The notes under the pieces were generated by a model that saw only the letters and a list, made by a program, of their open reading frames with translations, was not told the origin of the DNA and did no database searches. A stretch of 64,000 bases of DNA, from NCBI GenBank assembly GCA_964547995.1, contig CAZJRB010000016.1, positions 1 through 64,000 on the forward strand, read 5' to 3'. How positions within the stretch are numbered: the stretch's first letter is position 1; every line of letters starts with the position of its first letter. Below, piece by piece: positions 41,278 to 50,411 of this stretch. Both the position numbers and the translations under genes were made by a program. The stretch comes from CAZJRB01 sp964547995. GTDB lineage: Bacteria; Planctomycetota; Planctomycetia; Pirellulales; Thermoguttaceae.

Positions 41278-44034
41278 TTACATCTTGAAGTTGAACGTGT
41301 GCGAGATAAATCGCCACAGCCGCGTTCCTAAGGGGATGGGGGCAACATGGATTTTTCCGCGGCCGCGGAGGCCCTGGCGAAGCAGCGCGTTGGCCGGGTC
41401 GAGTTTGCGGATGCGTTGGATGTCGTAGTGCGGACGGTCCCAAGCGAGTTCGCCGGTGACGTTGGTCGATTGGCCCAACTCGGGCGAAAACAATTCGCCG
41501 CTGACGTTGACGACCTTGCTAGACCCGTCGTCGGCCAGCGTGCCGGTGAGGTTGGCGGTGAAGTGCTCCAGCAACAGAGCGGGTTCGCCCGTCTCGGCGT
41601 CGAGCAACGTACCATCGACTTCGGTCAGCTCTTCTGCGGCGCGGCAGGGAAGTCTGCCGCTGATTTCGACGGTTCTGCCCGTCCCCTCGACAGTCAAGGC
41701 GCCGCCGACTTCCACAAGACAACTTCCTTCGACGGCCACGAATTCCCCCGGCGAGCATCTACGGACCGCCGAATCGGAAACGGGGACGCGGCCGCCGAAG
41801 ATGTCCAGGGTCAGATTGTCGGGCGAGTACTGGATCTGCCGGGCGCCGTCCTCTCCCGTTTGCTGGATCTGGCCGCGGAGCCACTCATATTTCTTCCCAT
41901 GGCCGAAGAGCCCCAGCGGCGCCCTGGCTTGATACGATGTGCTCTGTACTCGCTGCACCCCGGTTTCGGGGTCGGCAACGGTCGGCAGTTCGCCGCCGTG
42001 TGCGGTCGAGAGCCGCTCGGGGGCAATCTTCAAATCGACATGGGCGATTTCCACGACCTCGCTCTTGAGCATGTCGTGCGGGAGTTCGTCGAGCTTGATT
42101 TCAACCGTCTGACCCTCGCGAACGTAGTTCCGGTCAACCTGATCGATGATGAGGATCGCCTCCATCTGTCTGGGATCGCCGAGTTGGCAAAACAGCGCAC
42201 CTTCCTGGAGGTAGGAACCGATATTCCGCCGTTCCAGGGGCGTACCCGACCAGTCGGACAACTGGCCTTCCGGGTCTTCGCGTTTTGCCTTTGCGGGCGG
42301 GGGAAGGACCATACCCGACGCCGGGGCAACGAGATTCAGCCTCGCGAGGTCCTTCGTCTTTTGTTTCAACTGGCTCTCGAGGGTGCTGAGGGCTTCCTTG
42401 ACCTGGGGGATTTCGCCGAGGGCCTGAGAGTCGCTGAATCGCTGCCGGTTGAGACTCTTCAGTTGCTCCCGATATTGATTCAGGGAACCGGTCAGTTGCT
42501 CGATTTCCAGATCGACGTCGACGTTTTCCAACTGTGCAAGTCGTTGCCCTGCGGTAATGACCTCGCCGGACTTGACGAACAGTTCGCCCAACTGGCCGCC
42601 GTCGGGCACGTCGATATAGACCGGCACCGCGTCGCCGGGTTGCACCTCCAAGACACACATGACGCTGTGCGGCAAGGGGATGAAAAGAAACGCCAGCACC
42701 AGCGCCGCGATCACGGCGAGCGACGTATACATCCGCGGCTTTTTCACTTTTTCGATCCTCCCGGGAACGTAGAAGAACTTGAACAGCTTGTACAACGGCA
42801 TTACGACCAGACCGTACAGCGACATGGCCATGATCACCTGGCCCAGACACTGCAGGCCGTACGGCTTGAAAACCAGGTACATGAAGTACAAGATCGAGGC
42901 AAGGATGAACCATCGATAGGCAATCGAGGCGCAGGAATAGAGAACGAAGAATACCTGGTTCCGCTGGGGGAGGAAGGGGTCGTCGGGCGGTTCGAGACCC
43001 AGCAGCCACTCCCCCATCTTGCGGCTGAAGATGGTCGTGGCCTTCTGCCGCAGGTTGGGGATTTCCACAAGGTCGGCCAAGATGTAGTAACCGTCGTAAC
43101 GCAACAGGGGGTTTGCGTTGAACAGAAGCGTGCTGACCGACGAGATGAAAATGATGTTCAGACAGATGTTGTTCAGCAGGCCCGGCTCCGTAAACCACCA
43201 GACAAATGTGGCGATCGAAGCGAGTAGCATTTCGACGTAGATCCCCGCTGCACCGATTGCCGCCCGTTTCCACTTGCTCGGCAGCATCCAGGAATCGGAA
43301 ACATTGCAGTACAGGCACGGCGTGAGCACCAGAATCATGATGCCCATCTCGTGACACTCGCCGCCGAAGTGTTTGCACGAGAGCCCGTGGCCGAACTCGT
43401 GCAGAATTTTCGAGACGCCGAGCGTCGCCGCCAGCAACAGGGCATTGGTTGGGCTGAAGAATTGATAGAAGCCGGGTAGCCTCGACCGGAATACGTCGAA
43501 CTGCACAACCACCAGACTCAGCGCCGAGAAGGCCAGCAGAAAACAGCAGAAGACGGTGATCGGCGAGAAAAACCACTTGAAGTAAGGGTAGAGCCAGTTG
43601 AGCAGGCGTTCCGGGTCGAAACCCTTGAACCGGATGCAGAGGATGTTGCTCGCCGCGCCGAGGATTTCCTTGCGGCGCCGTTCGTCGCGGCGTTTGCGGA
43701 GCTGGTGTCCCTGGCCCCCGACCCCGGCGACGATCAAGCCGCTGCGATGGAGCATGCCCAAGAACTGCTGGAGTTCTTCCAGCGTAATCTTCTGCGGCGG
43801 AAATTCGGCCTCGAAACGGTCCTTGATCTCATCCAGGCTGGTGTTGCCGTCGAGCATGTTGAGGATCGCGTATTCCTCATCCTGGAACCGGAAGTAGTTC
43901 AGCCCGACCGGCTCCTTCACGACCCAGTAGCTGTGCCCGAGGTACTGCTGCCGCCGCGCGGAGAGGTCGGGTCGCTTCCGGATCGGCATTTTCCGGGCGG
44001 AACTGGATACCAGGCTGTCGTGAAGGGTGCTCAT
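41278..44034 (-). CDS. PqqD-like / site-2-protease-like (M50) / HlyD-like fusion protein
   Basis: 918 residues. Residues about 30-105 resemble a PqqD-type domain ('FRFQDEEYAILNMLDGN', 'LQQFLGMLHRSGLIV'). The membrane M50 region (about 150-470) has 'ILHEFGHGLSCKHFGGECHE' with the HExxH-like zinc site (HEFGH) and a downstream 'RYDGYYILADL' Asp, across about 8-10 transmembrane helices. A HlyD-like periplasmic part follows (about 480-700), with a lipoyl/hairpin region 'QLGELFVKSGEVITAGQRLA'. A roughly 170-residue insert (about 705-876) carries six [EN]-[VIL]-x-G-x-L motifs, then the HlyD C-terminus 'LLRQGLRGRGKIHV'. This looks like an intramembrane protease or exporter subunit. It forms one set with the two HlyD-type genes upstream. 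Confidence 0.82.
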   Translation of the reverse strand: MSTLHDSLVSSSARKMPIRKRPDLSARRQQYLGHSYWVVKEPVGLNYFRFQDEEYAILNMLDGNTSLDEIKDRFEAEFPPQKITLEELQQFLGMLHRSGLIVAGVGGQGHQLRKRRDERRRKEILGAASNILCIRFKGFDPERLLNWLYPYFKWFFSPITVFCCFLLAFSALSLVVVQFDVFRSRLPGFYQFFSPTNALLLAATLGVSKILHEFGHGLSCKHFGGECHEMGIMILVLTPCLYCNVSDSWMLPSKWKRAAIGAAGIYVEMLLASIATFVWWFTEPGLLNNICLNIIFISSVSTLLFNANPLLRYDGYYILADLVEIPNLRQKATTIFSRKMGEWLLGLEPPDDPFLPQRNQVFFVLYSCASIAYRWFILASILYFMYLVFKPYGLQCLGQVIMAMSLYGLVVMPLYKLFKFFYVPGRIEKVKKPRMYTSLAVIAALVLAFLFIPLPHSVMCVLEVQPGDAVPVYIDVPDGGQLGELFVKSGEVITAGQRLAQLENVDVDLEIEQLTGSLNQYREQLKSLNRQRFSDSQALGEIPQVKEALSTLESQLKQKTKDLARLNLVAPASGMVLPPPAKAKREDPEGQLSDWSGTPLERRNIGSYLQEGALFCQLGDPRQMEAILIIDQVDRNYVREGQTVEIKLDELPHDMLKSEVVEIAHVDLKIAPERLSTAHGGELPTVADPETGVQRVQSTSYQARAPLGLFGHGKKYEWLRGQIQQTGEDGARQIQYSPDNLTLDIFGGRVPVSDSAVRRCSPGEFVAVEGSCLVEVGGALTVEGTGRTVEISGRLPCRAAEELTEVDGTLLDAETGEPALLLEHFTANLTGTLADDGSSKVVNVSGELFSPELGQSTNVTGELAWDRPHYDIQRIRKLDPANALLRQGLRGRGKIHVAPIPLGTRLWRFISHTFNFKM

Positions 44035-44096
44035 AAGTGTTTCGAGGGGAGAGGGCAGCGAGTTCTGACAGATTTGGGGAACAACCGATCACACCC

Positions 44097-44136
44097 TGTT
44101 CCAACGGAGCCCTGGCACGCAGTGCCAGGGCTTTTA
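44097..44136. repeat. palindromic repeat, family D, single arm
   Basis: The perfect hairpin ccctggca-cgcag-tgccaggg (44110-44130) is followed by ctttta. The surrounding 35 bp match the right arm of the two-armed copy at 53546-53643. It lies between two genes of the envelope set. Confidence 0.75.
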
Positions 44137-44174
44137 TTCCCTTCCGCCTGCCGTGCTTTCTTCTCTCTTCCCTC

Positions 44175-45278
44175 TTACTTCTTCAATTGAATCGTCATTT
44201 CCGCTTGGAGCCCGGGTCGCAGGAGCCAGAGGTTGCCTCGTTGTTGCTTGCGGTTGTCGACTTCGGCCCAGACCTGGTACTCGCCGCCTGCTTGAACCAG
44301 GGAGCTGACAAAGACGACCTTACCCTGAAACTCCTCGACGCGGCCGCGGGCAAGCGAAACCCGAACCGTGACGGGCTGATCGATCACGTCGGCGGGCGAG
44401 ATCTTGCTCTTGTCGAGGAAGCCCTCGATCCGCAGACGGTCCATCCGCACCAGGTACAAGACGGGGTCGCCCGGCTTCACCCATTCTCCCGCATGGAGGT
44501 GCAGTTGGACCACTTCGGCCTTGACGTCATCGCGGGGGACGGGGGCGCCGCTTTTGTCGAGGACAACCTTGCCGTGTTCGTCGACCTGCGGGGGGCTCAT
44601 CATCGGGGCCTTGATAAGCCGGCGGTTGACGCCCTCCTTCGCGGCGGCGAGTTCCGCCTCGCTCACCTGGAGTTCCTTTTGCGCGATGCGCTGGTTGATT
44701 TGCGCCTGTTCGATCTCGAGTACGGCCCGTTGGTGGGTCAGCAACAGTCGCCGTATTTCCGCCTGGGTAACCGTGCCGGCGAATTTCTTGTTCGCGTCGA
44801 CTGCCTGAAGGTATTCGGCATAGGCAACTTGCGCAGCGGCCTTGGAGTAACGGATGTGAACGTCGTTTTCGGCCGTTTCTTTCGCGACGGCCAATTTGTA
44901 CTCGGCCACGTCGAGTTGCATTCGTGCGTGGGTATCGTCGATTTTCGCCAGCAGGTCGTGAGGGCTGACCTGGTCTCCCTCGCGGATCAGGATCTCCAGC
45001 AGCACCCCCGCTTCCTCGGCCGGGACTTCCGCTTGGTAAATCAGCGAAACCAGGCAATGCGGCAGCAAGACCGTGTGGTCTAAGTTCGGTTTGGGCGAAG
45101 GGGCGCCTGCCCGGGACGCCGCTTTGGCGGTATTGGAAGGCGGCCTTTTCGTACCCGCGGTAGAAGCAGCGGCAAGAGTACGGGGCGCTACCCTGGAAGG
45201 TCGAGTGGCCGTTTCCGCGTCGGCACAACCCGCCAGCAGTATGGAAGCGAGGATACCAATCAAGCGTGCTTTTCGCAT
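44175..45278 (-). CDS. HlyD-family periplasmic adaptor, lipoprotein
   Basis: 367 residues from the ATG at 45278; 45293 is an alternative. It has a lipoprotein signal: 'MRKARLIGILASILLAGC', lipobox LAGC, so lipidated at about Cys18. A low-complexity linker follows. The membrane-fusion-protein fold contains a lipoyl half-motif ('GVLLEILIREGDQVSPHDLL', about 95-115), a coiled-coil hairpin (about 120-235), and a beta-barrel 'GEWVKPGDPVLYLVRMDRLR'. It ends 'LLRPGLQAEMTIQLKK'. It probably links inner-membrane components to the envelope. No RND pump or ABC ATPase is adjacent, so the partner is likely the M50-HlyD fusion or the GAF-HlyD protein next to it. Confidence 0.82.
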   Translation of the reverse strand: MRKARLIGILASILLAGCADAETATRPSRVAPRTLAAASTAGTKRPPSNTAKAASRAGAPSPKPNLDHTVLLPHCLVSLIYQAEVPAEEAGVLLEILIREGDQVSPHDLLAKIDDTHARMQLDVAEYKLAVAKETAENDVHIRYSKAAAQVAYAEYLQAVDANKKFAGTVTQAEIRRLLLTHQRAVLEIEQAQINQRIAQKELQVSEAELAAAKEGVNRRLIKAPMMSPPQVDEHGKVVLDKSGAPVPRDDVKAEVVQLHLHAGEWVKPGDPVLYLVRMDRLRIEGFLDKSKISPADVIDQPVTVRVSLARGRVEEFQGKVVFVSSLVQAGGEYQVWAEVDNRKQQRGNLWLLRPGLQAEMTIQLKK

Positions 45279-45312
45279 GTATGCTCTCGTCATGAACGTG
45301 ATGTTGGGCAGA

Positions 45313-47838
45313 TCAGAAGTACCGGAACAGAATCCGCGAGCGGACAAAACCGATGGCATCATGGAACATCGTGAACCCGAGCGAGCGCTTTCCACAGAAG
45401 ACCTTGCCGTTGACCGAAGCCCCCGGCCGGAGACTGGGGAGTTCCTGCTTGTCGATCGCCACCTTGATCAGCACGGTATTCCCCTCGTCGCCGTGGACAT
45501 CCGCGCCGAGGGCAATTTCCTTGACCGCGCCTTCATAGCTTGTGCCCGGGTCGGTCGCAAGTTGGAAGACCACCTTCAACCGGTTGCTCAACCCGTCGTC
45601 CAACAAGGCGACAAGCTTGTTGCGCAAGTTGCTATCGGGCATGGTAGTCAACAGGTTTTCCAGCCGTGTGCGCATCTCGATGTAGCTGTCGGCCGCCGCG
45701 ACGTGCTCCAGCGCCGGCACCAAGGGATTCTGCGGGGCCTCGACCGTCGCTTCCGCCGCCGGTTCGCTCACCGTTTCGGCGGCAGATTCGGAATCGGCGT
45801 CGGACGGGGTCGGCTCGCTTGTTTCTGCCGCGGCATCGTCGTCCGTGGGTTCGGCAGCTTCTTCCGCAGGGGGGGGCTCCGGCTTACCGGCGATCCGACG
45901 AGTGATCTTTTCGAGCTGCTCGCGCAGGTCGGCCTGCAACTCGTCGCCGAGCAATTCACGGAGTTTCAAGGTCAACTCGGAACCGGGGACGTCATCCGAT
46001 GCTTCCGCGATTTCCGCACCCGAGGGATCCGACCGCTGAGCCATCACCTCGTCCAACCGTTTGCGCAATTCGGCGTCCCGGGCGTTTTGGGTCTGGACGA
46101 TGTAGCCCATCTGGTCCTCGGGCATCTGCAATTCGAGTTGCCACGGTCCGTCCGGATCGGCCACGTGCAGGAGCACTTGTCCGCGCTGCACGGGGCGGTT
46201 GATCAAGCGACGGTGCAGGTCCCAGGTGGCAATCTGGCCGTCGATCGGACTGCGGACCTCGAGGTCCTGTTGTTTTTTTTCATAGAGGATCCACTGCGAA
46301 TCGAGGCTCCGCTGTTTTTCGAGCAGTCCGGCCAGTTCGCCGCGGAGCCGGTTTTCCTCATGGACGTTCAGGCCCCTTGCGTTCAGGTCCCGGCGGATAA
46401 CACTGATCCGCTCGCGGGTTTCGTTGCGCTGGCCGAGGATGTCCCTGACGGCGACGTCCAGATCGGTGTTCTGCAACCTGGCGAGAATTTGCCCTTCGGC
46501 AACCATGTCGCCGTGCTTGACGTAGATCTGGTCGACCAGGCCGTCGATTTCGGCGAAGACGTCGCGGCGGTCGACCGGTTCGAGCGTGCCCTTCGAGTAC
46601 ATCTTGAAATTGGCCGGCCAAACGATCAGGATGATGATCAACAGAAGAATAGCCGCCGTGATCGAGATCGTTTTCGGCAGGGTCCGCGCGTGGAACACCC
46701 AGCGTGCCTTGCCGATCGCCCGCCACAACGGCATCAGGAAGAGATTCTGGTGCTCCAGGGAATTCCCCAGCGCCGTTGCGCTGTGCCGGCAGACGACGTT
46801 AACGCGTTGCTTCATGCTCTCGGGCACGCGGCTGTCCTCGATCTGCTCGACGATCAAGGCCCCAAACGGCGGCTCGGGAACATGGTATTCGCCGGGATCC
46901 TCGTCGTCGGACAGTTCCGGCCGTTTCAGCGGCAGTACGGCGACCGTTTTCGAATGCGCTTCGTCGATGTATTCCTGGACGGCGTCTTCAACCTGGGGGG
47001 CCATGTCCCGGGTGTCGCCCGTGTACCAGATCGGCTCACCGGTGGCAACGACCGCCGTGGCCAGGCGGCCCAAGAGGCGCACGACGTTCGAACGCTTGTC
47101 GAAAAGGTCCTGACCGCTGATGGCCTCGATGTGGCACTTGTGGCCTTTGGAAATGGCAACGCTGAGCCGATCGCATTCGATCAGTCGCCGGCCCTCGTTG
47201 GCGATCGTGTAGGCCGTCTCACGCGGATCGAGCGAGGTGTGCGTGGTGTGCGTGAAATCCTCCAACTGCGTCCAGAGCACTTGGCGGTCGGAGAAGTGGC
47301 GGAGCTGGTGGCTCTTGAGATAATCGGCGGCCAACTCACACATCTGCAAAAGGAACCGCAGGTAGCCCTGTTGCGTACTCGGCCCCGAGCCGGGGCGCTG
47401 GAAAACCTCTAATACGCCGACGGTTTCCAGGTCGGTCTTCAAGGGGCCCATAACCAGCAGGAAATCGGTGGGATTGGCTGCCTGATCGTCGCTCTCGTCG
47501 CCGGTGCCCGAGTGGGGCGGCACGAGAATCCCCTCGCCGCCGGCAAGCGTCTTGTAGAGCAAGCGGTTGTGCCGGGCCTGGCCTTCCTCGTCCTCACGAA
47601 GTCTGGTCTTCTGGAGGTTGATTTGATATTGCAGCCCGAGGCGGCCTTCGTCGTTGACCGTCCAGACTGCGCCGCCGATGGCAGCCAAAGCCGAAACCAC
47701 GCGCCCGAGAAACTCGGTATAGAATTCCTCCGGCGAGAGTGATTCCCTCGAAAGCCGGGCGATTTCGCTCACCAGCGAGCGAATCTGCTGCTTCGTCTGT
47801 TCAATCAGTTGGGGATCGAGCGATTGTTCGGAACTCAT
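45313..47838 (-). CDS. GAF-domain / HlyD-like membrane protein
   Basis: 841 residues. The cytoplasmic N-terminal part has two GAF-like domains (about 15-165 and 190-375), the second with 'LIECDRLSVAISKGHKCHIE'. A transmembrane helix lies at about 398-418 ('ITAAILLLIIILIVWPANF'). The HlyD-like part comes next: lipoyl half-motif 'AEIDGLVDQIYVKHGDMVAE', coiled coil (about 480-550) and beta segments. It is interrupted by a roughly 100-residue acidic Ala/Glu/Pro-rich insert (about 640-715), then ends with 'LPSLRPGASVNGKVFCGKRS'. A sensor domain fused to a membrane-fusion protein suggests signal-controlled export or envelope remodelling. It is the first gene of the three-gene set. Confidence 0.82.
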   Translation of the reverse strand: MSSEQSLDPQLIEQTKQQIRSLVSEIARLSRESLSPEEFYTEFLGRVVSALAAIGGAVWTVNDEGRLGLQYQINLQKTRLREDEEGQARHNRLLYKTLAGGEGILVPPHSGTGDESDDQAANPTDFLLVMGPLKTDLETVGVLEVFQRPGSGPSTQQGYLRFLLQMCELAADYLKSHQLRHFSDRQVLWTQLEDFTHTTHTSLDPRETAYTIANEGRRLIECDRLSVAISKGHKCHIEAISGQDLFDKRSNVVRLLGRLATAVVATGEPIWYTGDTRDMAPQVEDAVQEYIDEAHSKTVAVLPLKRPELSDDEDPGEYHVPEPPFGALIVEQIEDSRVPESMKQRVNVVCRHSATALGNSLEHQNLFLMPLWRAIGKARWVFHARTLPKTISITAAILLLIIILIVWPANFKMYSKGTLEPVDRRDVFAEIDGLVDQIYVKHGDMVAEGQILARLQNTDLDVAVRDILGQRNETRERISVIRRDLNARGLNVHEENRLRGELAGLLEKQRSLDSQWILYEKKQQDLEVRSPIDGQIATWDLHRRLINRPVQRGQVLLHVADPDGPWQLELQMPEDQMGYIVQTQNARDAELRKRLDEVMAQRSDPSGAEIAEASDDVPGSELTLKLRELLGDELQADLREQLEKITRRIAGKPEPPPAEEAAEPTDDDAAAETSEPTPSDADSESAAETVSEPAAEATVEAPQNPLVPALEHVAAADSYIEMRTRLENLLTTMPDSNLRNKLVALLDDGLSNRLKVVFQLATDPGTSYEGAVKEIALGADVHGDEGNTVLIKVAIDKQELPSLRPGASVNGKVFCGKRSLGFTMFHDAIGFVRSRILFRYF

Positions 47839-48109
47839 GGAATCCTGACAGGCACGGGGTCCCTTGGGCGCACAAAGGCCATACTCTTATATCTACCCGT
47901 TTTTTACCGTATTCTCAAGTGTAGCATGGACTTAGGGCGGCAACTGATAGGGAAAGAGTATTACCCAGCTTCTCTAATTGATGATATTCATACGATCGAA
48001 ATTGGTGTTTGGTTGCAACCGGGAGAATTCTCTCTGGGAATCTCCATGCACGGGCCCCAGTTGGGGGGCACGCAACTTCACCCTCCCAGCCGGATTCCGC
48101 TCGGCTTCC

Positions 48110-50377
48110 TTACACCAGCCCCCAGCGTTTTCGCAGGAACCATTCGACGCCCAAGAGCGCCACCAGACCGAAGAACATGGTCCACGTGTCCCAAAGCGAT
48201 TCCTTGGTGATCTGTTCGACCTCGAGGTGGTCGGTCTTCTTGGCCAACCGTTCGATCAGTTCGGAGAGCTGCTCGGGAGCGAGCGATTCGCCGCCAGTTC
48301 GGGCGGCCAGGGTTCGCATCACATCGGTGTCGGCGGCCGTGTTGTCCATTTCGAGATCCTGCTTCAGTACGATGAATCGGACTCTGGCGGTGCCCAGCGA
48401 CATGCCTTCGTGATCGGCTGCGACTTCAATCGCATAGTCGCCCGGGGGAAGCGTTTCGCGGGATGAGCCTCGCACGATGTCTTCTTCGCGCACGAGCCGC
48501 TTCAGCGGACGGCGGGTTCCGTCGGCCCCAACAAGTTGAACCGTGTACTTGGCGTCGGGAACGGGATCGCCGGTGGAGGATTGTGCGCCGATGACGAATT
48601 TCACTTGCTCGCCCGGCGCGTATTTCCGCTGCTCGAGTCTTATCCAAACGGCGCCGTCGCCTAACTGATCCTTCTTGGCCAGCCAGAGGATCACTTGCCG
48701 CCAGAAGCGTTTGTGTGCCTTGTCGAATCCCCGCATCCACCATCGCCAGGTCGAATCGCCGGCGAAGGCGAGCACGCGGCCGTTGCCGTAGTTGTGGGCG
48801 ACCAACAGCGGGACTTGCCTGGCAGGGGTCTCGGCAACTGCCAGCGGCAGGGCCCCGGGCTTCGCTCCGGTGAATTTGTTGGCGCCGTCCAGCGGCGGCA
48901 GCCTGACCCAGGTTGCCATGTTCTGCTGCTTATCGCTGGAGAGCATCATGGTGAAGTGGAGCAGTCCGAATTGGGTCGGTTGCATCCGCAGCGGTCCGGC
49001 CACGTGTACGTCCTTGCGAATAGGCTGGTCGAATTCCTGGTTTTCCAGGCGATCCACATCGACCGGCAACACTTTTTCCAAGGGAGTGTCGGCATACCCA
49101 CCCGGCCCGAAACTGTGAAATCCTCCGAGCATGATCAACCCGGCCCCGCGCTCGACGGTTGCTGCAAGATTCTTCAATTCATCGCCCTGGAACAGCTTCG
49201 CGCCGAGGTCGCCGAGGATATAGACCTCGTACTTGCCCGGCTTGAATCGCTCGGCCAGGTTGCCGGGCCGTGTTTCGGGGCGGCGGGGGTCGATGCGAAC
49301 GTAATCGACGTGGATGTCCGGCGAGCCGTCGAGTGCCCGGCGGATGAACTTCTGTTCGACGCGCAGCGCCCCCTCGAGATAGAGCACGTTCACGCCGCCC
49401 TTTCGCACGTTGACGAACGTGCTCGACCGATTGTTATTGACAGTGACTTCACCCGGTTGCTTGACGGCCTCGAGCGTGAGCTTGTACTCCCCGGGGGCTT
49501 GGGGGGCATAATAGAGCGTGACCGGCAAGACCTGGCCGTTGGCCGTTGCCTGCACGGTGGTTTGGGCAACCACGTCCATCTTTCCGGGCGCCGTTTCGAA
49601 GAGGACACGGACGGGGATTTCCTCGCCCAGGTAGCCGTCGATTCGGACCTGGCCCTTGATGGTCAGCTCGTTTTTGACAAACACGTCTTTGTTGACGAGG
49701 AGTTCCTTTACCCAAAGGTCCTTTGACTGGCCGCGGCCGCGCGATTCGCCACACGGAAAGGTATAAAGCGGCGTGCCCTGGCGTTTCATGTCGGCGGCGG
49801 CGGTCTGCGGCGGTTTGTCGCGCGGCGAGCGTGCCCGCTGCCGACCGTCGCTGAGCAAGATGATACCCAACAACCGGTTGCCCCCTTCCTGCTGGAGCAC
49901 TTCCTCCAGAGAAAACCCCAGGGCGGTTTCCTTTCCTTCGGGTGTGTCGGGGAGGATGATCTTTCCGCCCTTGACCTCGGCAGGGTGAGTTTGCGCATCG
50001 AAGACGTAAGCCTTCAGTTGGAAATCCTCGGCCAGGTCGGCCAGGGCGGACTCGGCATCAGCGACAGCGTCTTTGAGGGCTTCCCAGCGGGTCTTGCCGC
50101 CCAGCGCGTCGGCAACCGTCATGCTCCCCGTCCCGTCGATCATGACGACCAGCGCGGCCGACTGCTTCTTCGTTTGGGTGTATACGATCGTCGGACGGAG
50201 CATGATGACAATCATCAGGACAATCACCGCAACCCGCAAGCCGACGAGCACCGCCTGGCGCCACCGGCTCGCGCGGCTGCTTGCCGGGCGAATCAGCAAC
50301 AATCCCAGCAGGATGAGCGCGGCCACGACCACCAGCAGGTAGCTTTCGCCGACGGGATCGAAGATGAAATGGGTCAT
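48110..50377 (-). CDS. VWA / glutamine-amidotransferase-like membrane protein
   Basis: 755 residues. Two N-terminal transmembrane helices (about 12-30 and 42-62) precede a von Willebrand factor A-type domain (about 75-215; MIDAS-like 'VVMIDGTGSMTVAD'). A beta-sandwich region and a GATase-like domain follow (about 330-560; 'GAGLIMLGGFHSFGPGGYAD'). A C-terminal transmembrane helix is at about 730-748. It occurs in planctomycete aerotolerance-type (Bat/MoxR) clusters; the biochemical role is unknown, probably chaperone or assembly related. It follows the BatA-type gene by 34 bp. Confidence 0.85.
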   Translation of the reverse strand: MTHFIFDPVGESYLLVVVAALILLGLLLIRPASSRASRWRQAVLVGLRVAVIVLMIVIMLRPTIVYTQTKKQSAALVVMIDGTGSMTVADALGGKTRWEALKDAVADAESALADLAEDFQLKAYVFDAQTHPAEVKGGKIILPDTPEGKETALGFSLEEVLQQEGGNRLLGIILLSDGRQRARSPRDKPPQTAAADMKRQGTPLYTFPCGESRGRGQSKDLWVKELLVNKDVFVKNELTIKGQVRIDGYLGEEIPVRVLFETAPGKMDVVAQTTVQATANGQVLPVTLYYAPQAPGEYKLTLEAVKQPGEVTVNNNRSSTFVNVRKGGVNVLYLEGALRVEQKFIRRALDGSPDIHVDYVRIDPRRPETRPGNLAERFKPGKYEVYILGDLGAKLFQGDELKNLAATVERGAGLIMLGGFHSFGPGGYADTPLEKVLPVDVDRLENQEFDQPIRKDVHVAGPLRMQPTQFGLLHFTMMLSSDKQQNMATWVRLPPLDGANKFTGAKPGALPLAVAETPARQVPLLVAHNYGNGRVLAFAGDSTWRWWMRGFDKAHKRFWRQVILWLAKKDQLGDGAVWIRLEQRKYAPGEQVKFVIGAQSSTGDPVPDAKYTVQLVGADGTRRPLKRLVREEDIVRGSSRETLPPGDYAIEVAADHEGMSLGTARVRFIVLKQDLEMDNTAADTDVMRTLAARTGGESLAPEQLSELIERLAKKTDHLEVEQITKESLWDTWTMFFGLVALLGVEWFLRKRWGLV

Positions 50378-50411
50378 GAATAGTGGTGGGTGATGAGTGA
50401 GTGGTGCGGCT

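Noticed and set aside
41347..43227. 626-codon open frame antisense to the M50-HlyD gene, and similar ones at 45073-47412 and 55487-57289
   Set aside because: All mirror well-supported genes; composition is typical of antisense translation.
44097..44136. Family D hairpin as an intrinsic terminator of the HlyD gene
   Set aside because: The T-run follows the hairpin only on the plus strand, while the genes around it run on the minus strand; the sequence recurs elsewhere as a dispersed repeat.
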